A stretch of DNA of 64,000 nt from Rhizobium sp. BK316 (lineage in GTDB: Bacteria > Pseudomonadota > Alphaproteobacteria > Rhizobiales > Rhizobiaceae), in assembly GCF_014193695.1 (NCBI RefSeq), contig NZ_JACHZR010000001.1:37309-101308 (forward strand), read 5' to 3'. Below are positions 34,076 to 44,382 of this stretch, in pieces. Every line of letters begins with the position of its first letter. The stretch's first letter is position 1. Made by a program: the position numbers and the translations under genes. The notes beneath the pieces were generated by a model. The model was not told the origin of the DNA. It did not search any database and saw nothing but the letters and a program-made list of their open reading frames with translations.

Positions 34076-37000
34076 ATGGTAAAACGACCGATTAGAGCGG
34101 GAACGCAGTCTCCATCTCTCACTCAAATACGTGCCGGAGGCGCCGGCACGAGCGTGCTGACGGACACGCCAGGCACAATCGCCGGTCCCGTGACCGGTAT
34201 TGATTTGGGCACGATATTCATCCCGCGCCCGCTCGATTTTGTCGGCAATCTCTTTGAGCAAAACCGCCCGGGTGATGCGGTTGTCAGACCCGATGACCTG
34301 GTTGCGTTGCGCATCGAGACGCGCAATCTGACGATCGTTGCAGGGACTCCGCCCCGGCTGAAAAAGCAGGCATCGGGAGCTGCCAATATCATTTTGCATT
34401 TTCCGCCCCAGTCGATCACCGAGGAAACGTTTTTCGAGACCCGGCCCGCCGGAACTCAAAACCCTGCCGCGCAGCGGCCTGACGAGCAGGTAAAGCAGGA
34501 CCCCGCGGGTGGTACCGAAACTCCGCGTGCGCCTCCGATAAGGGCGCGCATTGCCGGGGAATCGCGACTGGTGTTCCAGGTGCCGGATGGCTTTGACGTC
34601 CCTTATACATTGGAGGGCGTTCTCGACGCCTGTCAGGCACTCAGTCTAAACGTGGCGGCAAATGCGGGACCTCGCGGTGCGGGGCGGCGCGTATTTACCA
34701 CGACCGATCTGTTCGATAGCCGCAGGTTGGCTGCCTTGCCGGCCGCAAAGCGTGCCGCCTTGGCCAGTTTCGCGATACGAAGCACCCAGATTGCTGCTGT
34801 CCAAAGTGATTTCGCAACATTGAGAGCGCGCCAGTTTTCGGGCGGCACTGCGCTTAAGGCGCTGCCACGGGATCGTTTCGATATCGATATTGCCGTGCCG
34901 GCCAGACCTCGTGCGCCTCGTCCGGCACTGCCCGCGGCGCTAACGACGTCGATCGAGTTGCCGTGGCGGCTGATCCTGTCGCCCCATGCCGCTGAAAAAT
35001 GGCGCCATGCGGCAGCCCCTGCGACCTCGCCGGCCACAAGCCGCACTGAACTCTGGCACTCCAGGCTCGTCGCTCCCGATGCCAACGGCAAGACGATCGA
35101 GCCGCCCTATGACGATCCCAACCGCACCGTGCGGGCCATTTGGGCGCTGACCGGCGAAGGTTCGACCAAGTCCATGCAAAGCGGCTGGCCCGTCCCTGTT
35201 GCCGCCGCACTGCCGGCGCCCAGCACCGCTCCCTTCCGTATGCCGCTCGACGATTACGATCGGTTCCAGATTACGCATCTTTCATCGAACTTCTCGGTGT
35301 CGAACTACACGCCGCAGCCCGTCGATACCAATCTGATGATGCTGACCGCACTTGGCGGCTGGCTTGAATCACGCGGTAACTGGGATCCGCCGGGTCTTTC
35401 GGTCGAGGAGTGGGGTCATCGCGCCAGCATGGGGCGAGACCACTATGTGCGTGTCGTCTATCGCGGCTTCCTGTTCCCCTTTGGCCATCGTGTTTCCCTG
35501 GTCAAAGTCAGCGAGCGCAAGTTCCACAACGGCGCCAAGGACGGTGAGGGCAAACCGGTCATCGAGCAGATGCCGGGCAACGCTGCATATTTGCGTCAAC
35601 GCTTGTTTCTCATCGTACGCGAACGCGAGCGCAACTATGCGGAGCCCGGTGCAGATCAGCTGCGAAACAATGCGGGAAATGTGTTCTATTCCCGCCAATT
35701 CCCATTCACCAGCATACGGGTTCTCACGCAGGTAACGCCAAATCTCGATCAGCCGACGGCTTCGGACGTCGCCGGATTCGGGCAGCGTATGTTCTGGCCC
35801 AATGTCAATGGCCAGCCATTTAAATTCCAGTTCATCGCAACCGATCTCGATGGGCGGCGCGTGGCTTTTGATCTGCCGATGATTTTCATGGATAACACGT
35901 TGGCATGTCCGCGTATTCTGAACCCGGGCAGCAGCAAGCTCGTTCCTGATTTTACCGCGGCGGAAACCAATGCAGCCATCGCGAACCAGAGCTATACCAA
36001 TGCCGGCCCCAAACATACGGCTGGTCTCAATCTGCAGCGTGTTGCGATGGCCACGAGCGTCAAGGCCGGCGATACATCGGTCCAGGTCGAGGAGATCGAT
36101 TTTGGCGGCGAGGTTGAGGCCAACAACCAGACACTGCGCAATTTCAGCAACGGGCTCAACCGGCCGGTATTTTTCCCCAAGGTCGCTGAGACACGGGCTC
36201 GCATCGGTGCGCTCGCCCATCTCAGCGGCAGCACCAAATCGAACGCTCTGGTCTGGAACGCGTTCTATCTCAAGAAGGGCTTCGACACCAATGTCGGCGA
36301 GGTCTTTGCCGACGTAAAGAACGATCCCAACATGGCCAAGCTCGATTTTTCGTCGCAAGGCGATCGGTCGGGCGGTTTTGTCCAGCCTAATTTGAAGCCG
36401 AACGCCTTGTCCCGTTTTGCCGGTCCGGTCATGGGAGATGTCGGCCAGTTTATCGAAGGCAAAGTGCCTGCCGGCGGTGGCTTCCCGACGTCGATCAGCG
36501 ATCTGCCTTTGCCTTTGCTCTTCGGCTGCATTCCGCTCGGCGAAGTCATCGAGGCCGTTGCAAATCTCGTCGACTCGCCGGAAAAAATTCCGAAGTTCGG
36601 CAGCGAAGCCAGCACCCAGGTCGAATCCTTCATCAACGGCCTGGTGCGTCTCTATTCTTTCATTGAAGGCATCGCTTCGCAGCCAAGCAGCATCGGCGAT
36701 GCTGCAATGTCGGCCTTCAAGGCATCGCTGAACGATCTGCTTGCGCAGGCAAAAGCCTATGCTGCCGCGCAAATTGCCCCTGTAGAGGCAGCCGCCAACC
36801 AGCTCATGACGGCGCTCAACGATGTCGCAGCCAAATTGCAGGCTCTCGCCTCGCTCGTCGTCAATGGCGCCGCCACAGCTCCGGATCTCACCAATATCCC
36901 GGTGAGTATCGCGACGGCCCGTGCCCACTTAGCCGACCTCAAGACCGCGGCTAACGCGAATATCGGCGGCGTCAATCTGCCATCAGGTATCCGCCAGAGC

Positions 37001-38395
37001 CTTCTCGGCTTTGTTGCCCAGCTCGATACGGTTCTTGAAGACCTTCAGACCCTGCCCGTGCTTGTGGCACAGGGAAAGGCGCTGTTCGACGCGCTGGAAG
37101 CCATTGTTGGCGATCCAAGTCAGATCGAAGCCCTGTTCTCCGATCCGGCGACGCTGAAAACCCGGGTCGAGGCGGTGGCTGCTGCCATCGGTCCGCTCAA
37201 GACGACCGTGAGCGGTTTCGATCTGCTTGACGGTGCCCCGCGCAAGGTCATTGTCGACGCGATGACCGCCGTCGAAGAGGTCCTCGGGGGCATTGCCGAT
37301 CTGCTCAAACTGATAGAAGGGCTTGTCGGCGAGGAACTGACAATTCGCTTCGACTGGAACCCGGAAATCGACAGCTGGTGGCTGCCGGGAACGGCACACA
37401 CGCCTGACAAGGCGCTGTTTCGAGCCAACGACAAACATGGTTTCCTGATTGCTGTGGAAGCCAAGGTCAAGAAAAACGGTGCTTCGGCACCCAAGATCAG
37501 TGTCTCCTGCGGCCTCAAGCATTTTGATCTCGTGCTGATTGCGCCTGCCAGCTTTCTCGAGCTGAACTTCGAGAAAATTGAATTTTCCATCGACAGTGCC
37601 GCCAAGATGGATGTCGATGTGCTGCTCAACGACATCAAGTTCGTCGGTCCGTTGAGTTTTGTCGAAACCTTGCGCGACCTCATCCCGCTCGATGGTTTCA
37701 GCGACCCGCCTTATCTCGATATCTCGACCAAGGGCATCGATGCCGGCTTCTCGGTCACATTGCCCAGCATCAGCATCGGGGTGATGAGTCTGAGCAATCT
37801 GGGTCTTGGCGCCGGGTTTACCGTGCCCTTCATCGGTCAGCCGCTCAGCGTCCGCTTCAACTTCTGCACCCGCGAGCAGCCGTTCTGCCTTACGGTCTAC
37901 ATGTTCGGCGGCGGCGGCTTCTTTGGTGTCACCATCGATCCGCACGGTGTCCAGATCCTCGAGGCGTCGTTCGAGTTCGGCGCCAGCATTTCCATCGATC
38001 TCGGTGTCGCCTCGGGTGGCGTGCATGTCATGGCCGGCATTTATTTCCGCATGGAACAGGACGCCGCCTCGCTCACCGGCTATTTCCGGCTCGGCGGCCA
38101 TGTCAGCGTGCTCGGCATCATCACGGCCTCGCTCGAACTCTATCTGGAGCTTCGTTACGAGTTCCAGTCGGGCAAATGTGTCGGCAAGGCGCAACTGACG
38201 ATCGAGATATCGGTGTTTATTTTCTCCGGTAGCGTAACGATAACCTGCGAACGCAAATTCTCGGGCGCCAACGGCGATCCGAGCCTGCGCGAGATGCTCG
38301 GCTTTAATCCCACTGTCCCGCTGGATCAGGAACTCGGCCAGATCGATGCCGATACTGAATATGCATGGCGCGACCATTGCGAAGCTTTTGCCTGA
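34076..38395 (+). CDS. Giant protein of unknown function, gene 1 of a pair
   Basis: A 1439-residue protein that I do not recognise. The start MVKRPIRAGTQSPSLTQIRA follows GGAGGG at good spacing; an ATG three bases earlier is equally usable, and the Phe-rich frame upstream is probably not translated. No signal peptide is seen. Residues about 1-780 are mixed and Pro-rich (ETPRAPPIRARIAGESRLVF). About 790-1085 are largely helical, Ala/Leu-rich (LMTALNDVAAKLQALASLVV; LVAQGKALFDALEAIVGDPS). About 1090-1439 form a Gly-rich beta module of alternating hydrophobic strands (CLTVYMFGGGGFFGVTIDP; ITASLELYLELRYEFQSGKC). It lies 16 bases from the next giant gene, so the two are probably co-translated partners. 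A secreted, phage-like or surface assembly role is possible but unsupported. Confidence 0.8.
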   Translation: MVKRPIRAGTQSPSLTQIRAGGAGTSVLTDTPGTIAGPVTGIDLGTIFIPRPLDFVGNLFEQNRPGDAVVRPDDLVALRIETRNLTIVAGTPPRLKKQASGAANIILHFPPQSITEETFFETRPAGTQNPAAQRPDEQVKQDPAGGTETPRAPPIRARIAGESRLVFQVPDGFDVPYTLEGVLDACQALSLNVAANAGPRGAGRRVFTTTDLFDSRRLAALPAAKRAALASFAIRSTQIAAVQSDFATLRARQFSGGTALKALPRDRFDIDIAVPARPRAPRPALPAALTTSIELPWRLILSPHAAEKWRHAAAPATSPATSRTELWHSRLVAPDANGKTIEPPYDDPNRTVRAIWALTGEGSTKSMQSGWPVPVAAALPAPSTAPFRMPLDDYDRFQITHLSSNFSVSNYTPQPVDTNLMMLTALGGWLESRGNWDPPGLSVEEWGHRASMGRDHYVRVVYRGFLFPFGHRVSLVKVSERKFHNGAKDGEGKPVIEQMPGNAAYLRQRLFLIVRERERNYAEPGADQLRNNAGNVFYSRQFPFTSIRVLTQVTPNLDQPTASDVAGFGQRMFWPNVNGQPFKFQFIATDLDGRRVAFDLPMIFMDNTLACPRILNPGSSKLVPDFTAAETNAAIANQSYTNAGPKHTAGLNLQRVAMATSVKAGDTSVQVEEIDFGGEVEANNQTLRNFSNGLNRPVFFPKVAETRARIGALAHLSGSTKSNALVWNAFYLKKGFDTNVGEVFADVKNDPNMAKLDFSSQGDRSGGFVQPNLKPNALSRFAGPVMGDVGQFIEGKVPAGGGFPTSISDLPLPLLFGCIPLGEVIEAVANLVDSPEKIPKFGSEASTQVESFINGLVRLYSFIEGIASQPSSIGDAAMSAFKASLNDLLAQAKAYAAAQIAPVEAAANQLMTALNDVAAKLQALASLVVNGAATAPDLTNIPVSIATARAHLADLKTAANANIGGVNLPSGIRQSLLGFVAQLDTVLEDLQTLPVLVAQGKALFDALEAIVGDPSQIEALFSDPATLKTRVEAVAAAIGPLKTTVSGFDLLDGAPRKVIVDAMTAVEEVLGGIADLLKLIEGLVGEELTIRFDWNPEIDSWWLPGTAHTPDKALFRANDKHGFLIAVEAKVKKNGASAPKISVSCGLKHFDLVLIAPASFLELNFEKIEFSIDSAAKMDVDVLLNDIKFVGPLSFVETLRDLIPLDGFSDPPYLDISTKGIDAGFSVTLPSISIGVMSLSNLGLGAGFTVPFIGQPLSVRFNFCTREQPFCLTVYMFGGGGFFGVTIDPHGVQILEASFEFGASISIDLGVASGGVHVMAGIYFRMEQDAASLTGYFRLGGHVSVLGIITASLELYLELRYEFQSGKCVGKAQLTIEISVFIFSGSVTITCERKFSGANGDPSLREMLGFNPTVPLDQELGQIDADTEYAWRDHCEAFA

Positions 38396-38411
38396 GCGGG
38401 GAGGATAATCG

Positions 38412-41400
38412 ATGGCAACCCAGACACTTCTTTGGACGGTTCTGCCTCATGGGCGTTTTACCGACGGGCCGAATAGCGGCAGGCGCCGGGTGACGATATC
38501 TGTTTCTCCAAGGCTTCGGCCGCAGGCAGCCGACGAGCAGGTTCTCAAGGCGTTTCCGGAATTTCTCGACTGGCCGGCGCTGATGGCAGATGCGAAATTC
38601 GGGCTTAGGGTAGGGGCTGCCGAGGTTCCGCTGAGACCCTTGAATCTGGGTGATTCCGATCTCTGGAAGCAACTGTTCGGTACCGCGACCCCGGTGGCCG
38701 GCTTCCAGTTCAAAGACATGAGCAAAGTCAATCTGCGCTCGTTCCAGGTCCGCAACGTGCTCAAATTCCTCCGACGCCACTATGGGCGGCTTGCCGTGCA
38801 GGCGGCCTCGAACCATCCGACCCTGCTGCCCTGGAAAGACGCACATCCCGATCTCAAGGAGATGTTGACCGGCATTGGCACGCGAACGCAGAAATTCAAT
38901 CTGGGCGATCGCCCGATTGAAGTTGCCTTGCCCGGATTTTCGCGCTTTTTCGGCGAGGCGGAAAACGGAAGGTCGATCGAGAACTTCCTGAATGATGCGG
39001 TTTTCGGACCCGGTGGACTTTACCGCACCCCGGTTGCCGCGATCGATGCAGAGGAAAGCGGAAGTCCTTCAGTGGCCGGGCAGGTCGTCCGGCGCACCCT
39101 GCCGGCCGACTGGTTCAACCCGCGGCCCGGCGGACCCAACACACCGCTTGTCGGCGCGCCGGACGCCTCGCTCATGGATCAGTTCGCCAGCGCGGACGAA
39201 TATGCCTACTATCAAGCCAACCGTTTTTACAACCGTGAACCGCCGAGTGCTGCGGAGCGCGCCATGCGCCGTCCGTCCTATGCCGATATTCCGGCACCGC
39301 CGAAAGTGCCCGATTTCGATTTTCACCGGATCGTCGCTTCGTATGCAGACTATCCATCCCTGCTGCGTGCGCTCGGGCTTTTGATCGATTGCGTGATCGA
39401 AGACGATGGGCCATTCGACCAGGCCATCGCCGCCGGCGGCGGCATTGGCAAGGGGCTGATGTCGCTGCTGGTCAGCCTGCCGGGCGGCCACGACCCGAAT
39501 GATGATACCACGCCACGCACGGCCTGGCAGGACGACAAGGAGCGCTTTTTCACCCGGCCGCGCAGCGGTGACTTCCAGCGCGGCCTGCTCAGGCTCGAGG
39601 CCTCGGACGATAACTGGGGTCTGGTTGAAAAGGACAAGCCCGGTCTGTTCGACGTCTATCAGGTCGACCCGGATGGGGCCGTGCACAAGACGGTGGGCTT
39701 CACTCTCAGCGCACAAAACCTTGTCGGCAAAAGTCTCAGCCTGCGCCAGATCGATGGCGAGGTGACCTATACGACCGGCGACAAGCAGGCTGTTGCTGCC
39801 TTGCGCTCCGGCGGCCTTGGTGTATCTCGTCACGGCCGGGCGGCACAAGTTGCCGCCGATGCCGCTGCCGCCGCCCTGAAAAATCAGGCTGTCGAATCGG
39901 CCAACGGCAACAAGATCGTGTTTTTTGCAGAGGACGTGATACGCGGCTTCCGGGTTGATGTCTCTCCCGTCAAGGATGAGGTTACGCCGAGCAAATGGTT
40001 CTCGCTTTGCGCCCGCGTCGGCGACTACCGGTTGATCAAATCCGGTACGTCGCTGCCTCTGCCTCCCGACGAAGGTTATGTCTCAGGCGCTTCGACAACA
40101 AGCACTGCGAGCGACGGAGTGGATCCCGACGATTATTATCTGCACGAGTCGCTGTTCCGCTGGACCGGCTGGAGCCTCAGCGCCCCGCGTCCGGGCCTGG
40201 TGCTGCGATCCGCTCCGGTCAAGGATACGCAGCTGCAAAGTGAACAGCACGCTGTGATCACCGACGAGGCAGCCGACGGCAATGGGATCGCCGCCCAGTT
40301 CAAGGCTGCCAAGGGCTCATTGCCGAAGTTGCGGTTCGGCCAGCTCTATCGTTTCAGAGCCCGCCTGGTCGACAGCGCCGGTAATAGCCTCGAAAAGGAC
40401 GATCAGACCCTCGGTGAACTCGAACAGGCAACCGATGCCGTCGGTTACTGGCGCTTCGAGCCAATCGATCCACCGGCGCTGGTGCAGCGTCACCGGGTGA
40501 GCGAAGGCGAATCTCTCGAACGCATGGTGGTACGCAGCAACTTCGACAGCGACACGGATGCCTATCTCGGCACAGCGGATTTTTCCGCGGCCATCGCCAA
40601 GCCGGAATCGCAGGACTTCGAATATAGAGCGCTCAACGAGCGTCACTTGGTGCCGCCGAAATCCTCGCAGCAGCAATGTGAGCAGCACGGCCTTTTCGAC
40701 CCTTTCTTTGCCGACCCCCTGACCATCAAGAAAGGCTACGAAATCGCGGCTCGTGAGGCAGGCACGCTTTACGATGCCGAAGCCGGCGCACAAGTCGAAC
40801 TGATCACACCTACCTCGCTTACCGAAATCGCCAAGACCAACGCCGTGCCGCCGGCACTGCCCGGGCCGGACAATCCGGAAGGCGACCGCCTTTCCGCCGG
40901 CCAATATGTCATTCATCGTGAAGCGACGGTTGAAACCCCTTATCTGCCGGACGCGGCGGCGGCCGGTATCGCGCTGCGCGCCGCCGCCGGACACGTGCTG
41001 CCTGGCGTCGTCACCGAAATGATCCTCGGGCCAAGCTGCGTGGTGCGCCGCGCTCCCAATCAGGAACTGGTGCTCATGGTGGCGAACCAGGAGGATTGGC
41101 CGCACAGCCGCGGTTTCCGATTGATTGTTGCCGAGAGAAAGGCGGATCTGACGGAATTGCCTTGCAAGGAAGCATTCGTTGACGACGGCGCGCCGAAATG
41201 GGACGAGAACGAGAGAACACTGACGTTTTTTGTTGCCAAGGGACGGATCGTGCGGCTCGTCTATTCGAGTTTTGCAGATCCCCATTTGATCGAAACGTTC
41301 GGTGTGCCCCATTGGACGTTGAGCACGGCAGAGCGCAAATTCGCTTCCGGCATGGCCGTTATGGGTGCCAATTGGCTCCTGACGCCGTTCCGCAATCTGG

Positions 41401-43121
41401 TTATGGTGCATGCCACGCAGCAGCCGGTCTGCCTGCCCGAACTCATTGCGTTCTCCAACTTTCGAGAACCGGGCTCGAAATTCACCGATCTGCATTCCCG
41501 TATCGTTCGGCTGCACGGTCCTTCGACCGGCAAGTTCGAGATCGAGGCGGATTGGCACGAATGGGTCGACGATCTCAGCAAGCCCGAACCGGAGCGGATT
41601 GTCGGCAAGGGCCAGCTCGGCGAGATCCAGCTTGCCGAAAACCACGAGAATGAATTCAATCTCGATGATGCCATCAATAGCCAGGTCCATGATCCGGCTC
41701 GGCCGCGAGCCCCGGCGAACCGCCATGAATTCGGCGACACGAAATTCCGATTGATCCATTATCGCCTGCGTGCCACGACGCGCTTCCGCGAATATCTGCC
41801 ACCGTCACTTTTCGCCGTCCGCGATCTTGTCACCCGCCTTGGCCCGGTCGCCACCGGCGCACCCGTCAAGCTTGCCGCTGACGACGATGCGGGAGCTCCG
41901 GTTCTTACCGATCCCGCAGGCGACACCGGCCAGACGCTCGTACTCGCCAGTGCCCCACCGGATGATCCGCGTGTGCTTTACGTCGTGCCGACGTTCCGCT
42001 GGACACGCACAACCACTGCCGCCGGTCAGCAGGTCACCCGCGTCGGCAACGGCCTGCGCGTCTGGCTCGACCGACCCTGGTTCACCTCCGGGGACGGCGA
42101 ACTTCTCGGCGTCGTCATCTTTGGCGAGAATGCCCGCTTCACAGATATTCCGGCCAAGATGCAACCCGTCGTGACCCAATGGGGCCTGGACCCGCTCTGG
42201 GATACGGATCTGCCGAAGACCAAGACAAGTGCCAGCGACTTCGCAGCACGCGTGACGTCCGAGCAGCTCAAGCTTCAGGAACATCCGGACGGCAACTTTG
42301 TCGAAGTGATCGGCCATCGGGTCCACTGGGATGCAGACCGGCATCTGTGGTATTGCGATATCGAACTCGATCCGGGCGTTGCCTATACGCCCTTTGTCCG
42401 GCTTGCGCTGGTACGCTACCAACCCAACGCGTTGTCATCCGCCAAGATTTCAAAAGTGGTGATGACCGAGTTCGCGCAGGTTCTGCCCAGACGCAAGGCC
42501 AACTTTCAAATGACCGGCAACCAGATCAGCCTCAAGCTCACGGGCAGGGTGCCTCATTTTGGACCGATGAAGTTTCCTGTCGATTCGGAGTACACAAATA
42601 TATCGTTTATCGGCGGCGTCCACGAGACCGGCCGCAACCGCGTCGAGCTGGTGCTTCAGACCCGTGACCCGGAGATCGATTCCGATCTGGCCTGGCGCGA
42701 CCAAAGCGTCCTGGCGAGCGCGATCGTCGGTGGTGACGCGAGCGACAACCCGTTGGTGACGCCAGGCATCAATCCGGGCGGCATCTTTGCCCTTCCGGCC
42801 GCTGCTGCACCTGGCGCGCGGACGGTCGAGCCGCGTGCAGGCAGTGCCATCTCCCTGTCCTCGTCGCTGGACCTCTCGGCAGCAACAGATGCAGTGCTTG
42901 ACCCCACCGTCATACTCCCCGGCTTCCTCGATCCGGAAATATGGTCGGTTTCGCTGACGCTGCCCGATACGGGCGGCAAACCGGCGCGGCTGATGCTGCG
43001 TGAATTCGAACGCTATTACACCGACAGCACCGTTCCGGAACGGCGCGGCAATGCGGTCTTCAATCGCCGGGTGATCGAAGAACGGCTGGTGTATGCAGCG
43101 CTGTTCGAAACAGGGGTCTGA
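38412..43121 (+). CDS. Giant protein of unknown function, gene 2 of a pair
   Basis: A 1569-residue protein starting MATQTLLWTVLPHGRFTDGP, with GGGGAGGA-type bases before the ATG. I recognise no family, no signal peptide and no membrane helix. The sequence is rich in beta-like and aromatic segments with many 'jelly-roll' style stretches: WFSLCARVGDYRLIKSG, RFGQLYRFRARLVDSAGNSL, HRVHWDADRHLWYCDIELD. GQLYRFRARLVDSAGNSL looks like a fibronectin/Ig-like strand pattern. A short Pro/Gly-rich region (FNPRPGGPNTPLVGAPD) lies near residue 240. The C-terminus reads FNRRVIEERLVYAALFETGV. The gene follows gene 1 by 16 bases on the same strand; no known secretion, chaperone or toxin gene flanks the pair. 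Confidence 0.8.
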   Translation: MATQTLLWTVLPHGRFTDGPNSGRRRVTISVSPRLRPQAADEQVLKAFPEFLDWPALMADAKFGLRVGAAEVPLRPLNLGDSDLWKQLFGTATPVAGFQFKDMSKVNLRSFQVRNVLKFLRRHYGRLAVQAASNHPTLLPWKDAHPDLKEMLTGIGTRTQKFNLGDRPIEVALPGFSRFFGEAENGRSIENFLNDAVFGPGGLYRTPVAAIDAEESGSPSVAGQVVRRTLPADWFNPRPGGPNTPLVGAPDASLMDQFASADEYAYYQANRFYNREPPSAAERAMRRPSYADIPAPPKVPDFDFHRIVASYADYPSLLRALGLLIDCVIEDDGPFDQAIAAGGGIGKGLMSLLVSLPGGHDPNDDTTPRTAWQDDKERFFTRPRSGDFQRGLLRLEASDDNWGLVEKDKPGLFDVYQVDPDGAVHKTVGFTLSAQNLVGKSLSLRQIDGEVTYTTGDKQAVAALRSGGLGVSRHGRAAQVAADAAAAALKNQAVESANGNKIVFFAEDVIRGFRVDVSPVKDEVTPSKWFSLCARVGDYRLIKSGTSLPLPPDEGYVSGASTTSTASDGVDPDDYYLHESLFRWTGWSLSAPRPGLVLRSAPVKDTQLQSEQHAVITDEAADGNGIAAQFKAAKGSLPKLRFGQLYRFRARLVDSAGNSLEKDDQTLGELEQATDAVGYWRFEPIDPPALVQRHRVSEGESLERMVVRSNFDSDTDAYLGTADFSAAIAKPESQDFEYRALNERHLVPPKSSQQQCEQHGLFDPFFADPLTIKKGYEIAAREAGTLYDAEAGAQVELITPTSLTEIAKTNAVPPALPGPDNPEGDRLSAGQYVIHREATVETPYLPDAAAAGIALRAAAGHVLPGVVTEMILGPSCVVRRAPNQELVLMVANQEDWPHSRGFRLIVAERKADLTELPCKEAFVDDGAPKWDENERTLTFFVAKGRIVRLVYSSFADPHLIETFGVPHWTLSTAERKFASGMAVMGANWLLTPFRNLVMVHATQQPVCLPELIAFSNFREPGSKFTDLHSRIVRLHGPSTGKFEIEADWHEWVDDLSKPEPERIVGKGQLGEIQLAENHENEFNLDDAINSQVHDPARPRAPANRHEFGDTKFRLIHYRLRATTRFREYLPPSLFAVRDLVTRLGPVATGAPVKLAADDDAGAPVLTDPAGDTGQTLVLASAPPDDPRVLYVVPTFRWTRTTTAAGQQVTRVGNGLRVWLDRPWFTSGDGELLGVVIFGENARFTDIPAKMQPVVTQWGLDPLWDTDLPKTKTSASDFAARVTSEQLKLQEHPDGNFVEVIGHRVHWDADRHLWYCDIELDPGVAYTPFVRLALVRYQPNALSSAKISKVVMTEFAQVLPRRKANFQMTGNQISLKLTGRVPHFGPMKFPVDSEYTNISFIGGVHETGRNRVELVLQTRDPEIDSDLAWRDQSVLASAIVGGDASDNPLVTPGINPGGIFALPAAAAPGARTVEPRAGSAISLSSSLDLSAATDAVLDPTVILPGFLDPEIWSVSLTLPDTGGKPARLMLREFERYYTDSTVPERRGNAVFNRRVIEERLVYAALFETGV

Positions 43122-43426
43122 TCGGATGCTCATCGGCGGCACGCGATGGAGCGCCTCGGCTTCCGTTCCGTGCTCGCCCGCCCTCGCATAATATCGACAA
43201 TGACGTGCGCAGCTCGGATGCGGGGAAATGCCCCTCCGACTCGCTGGCTTTTTCCGTCGACCGTTCAGCAATCGATCTGGTACCACTCACCAAAGTGGCC
43301 ATTGCGGCAGCAGTATGCAGCTGGTTTTCAGTTATCGCGGTTCCGGTTTCTCAGTTCTGACTGCAAGCCACCGGGTTCAGGCATTCGGCGGGAAATTTGA
43401 ACGTCAAAATACGGAGGGATTGTTCA
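43122..43426. other. Intergenic region after the giant gene pair
   Basis: About 305 bases between the second giant gene and the dehydrogenase gene. Open frames here are short, overlap each other on both strands and lack ribosome-binding sites. GGAGGG at 43413 belongs to the next gene. I see no clear terminator or promoter motif. Confidence 0.45.
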
Positions 43427-44305
43427 ATGGATATTGCGGTTGTGGGCCTTGGCTCGATGGGAATGGGCATGGCCAGATCGGCTCTGGCGCGTGGAGCATC
43501 CATACGCGGTTACGATATTCGAGCTGACGTCCGGGCCGCCTTCGAGGCCGCAGGAGGAAGGTCCGGTGATACATTGGCGAATGCGGTTCGGGACGCAGAC
43601 GTTGTCTTCCTGGTTCTCGTTAACGCGAAACAGACCGAAGAGGTGATTTTTGGCCCTGAAGGCATCATCAGGGATTTGAACAAAGGCGCGGCGATCGTTT
43701 CCTGTGCTACGCTCGCGCCGAAGGATGCACGAGACTTCGCCGCAAGGGTTGAGGAAAAGGGGTTTCACTATCTTGATGCTCCGATCAGCGGGGGAGCCGC
43801 GAAGGCGGCGGAAGGCAGGCTGACGGTCATGGCGTCCGGATCTCCGCAGGCTTTCGCAGCGGCAAAACCGGCGCTCGATATGGTCGCCGAAACCGTCTAC
43901 ACGCTTGGCGGCGAGGCGGGTATCGGAACATCGTTCAAGATCGTCAACCAGCTTCTGGCGGGAGTGCATATTGCTGCGGCATGTGAGGCCATCTCTTTTG
44001 CCAAGAGGCTTGGTCTGGATCTGACGAAAGTCTACGAGGTCATCACCAAGTCGGCCGGTAATTCCTGGATGTTCGAAAACCGCATCCCCCATGTGCTTGA
44101 CGAGGACTATGCGCCACGCAGCGCCGTCGGCATATTCACCAAGGATCTCGGCATCGTCGGCGACATCGCCAGAGAATTGCGGTTCCCGACGCCAATGGCA
44201 GCAGAGGCCCTGCAACTGTTTCTGATGACTGCCGCTGCGGGAATGGAGCAAGACGATGATGCCTCGGTCGCACGTCTCTACAGTCTGATCACCGAACGGC
44301 AGTGA
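43427..44305 (+). CDS. 3-hydroxyisobutyrate dehydrogenase-family NAD(P)-dependent oxidoreductase
   Basis: A 292-residue beta-hydroxyacid dehydrogenase. The ATG at 43427 has GGAGGG upstream and gives the typical N-terminus MDIAVVGLGSMGMGMARSAL with the GLGSMG nucleotide-binding loop. The substrate-binding signature is DAPISGGAAKAAEG near residue 125, and the catalytic lysine lies in SFKIVNQLLAGV, a family position. The length is typical. It resembles the L-threonate/3-hydroxyisobutyrate branch; the exact hydroxy-acid is unknown. A frame extending ten codons upstream lacks support. It stands between unrelated genes and may be a monocistronic catabolic enzyme. Confidence 0.9.
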   Translation: MDIAVVGLGSMGMGMARSALARGASIRGYDIRADVRAAFEAAGGRSGDTLANAVRDADVVFLVLVNAKQTEEVIFGPEGIIRDLNKGAAIVSCATLAPKDARDFAARVEEKGFHYLDAPISGGAAKAAEGRLTVMASGSPQAFAAAKPALDMVAETVYTLGGEAGIGTSFKIVNQLLAGVHIAAACEAISFAKRLGLDLTKVYEVITKSAGNSWMFENRIPHVLDEDYAPRSAVGIFTKDLGIVGDIARELRFPTPMAAEALQLFLMTAAAGMEQDDDASVARLYSLITERQ

Positions 44306-44382
44306 AATCGTGGAAGCAATTGCGCGACACGGCCGACGGACGAGACACGGGGAACGATGTTGACGAGCTCGACCGGGTTGCT

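Noticed and set aside
33883..34095. Short frame beginning in the inverted repeat before the giant genes
   Set aside because: No ribosome-binding site, unusual composition, and it runs into the giant gene start in another frame.
36983..38377. 464-residue minus-strand frame opposite the first giant gene
   Set aside because: Complement of the beta module. The composition is His/Glu/Arg-rich, as expected from antisense of Gly/Phe/Ser codons, with no domain or start signal.
39069..39848. Long minus-strand frame inside the second giant gene
   Set aside because: Shadow frame of high-GC coding DNA: no ribosome-binding site and no family-like segments. Similar frames in the other large genes were rejected for the same reason.
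43060..43302. Small frame at the end of the second giant gene, minus strand
   Set aside because: Arg/Ser-rich antisense shadow with no supporting signal.
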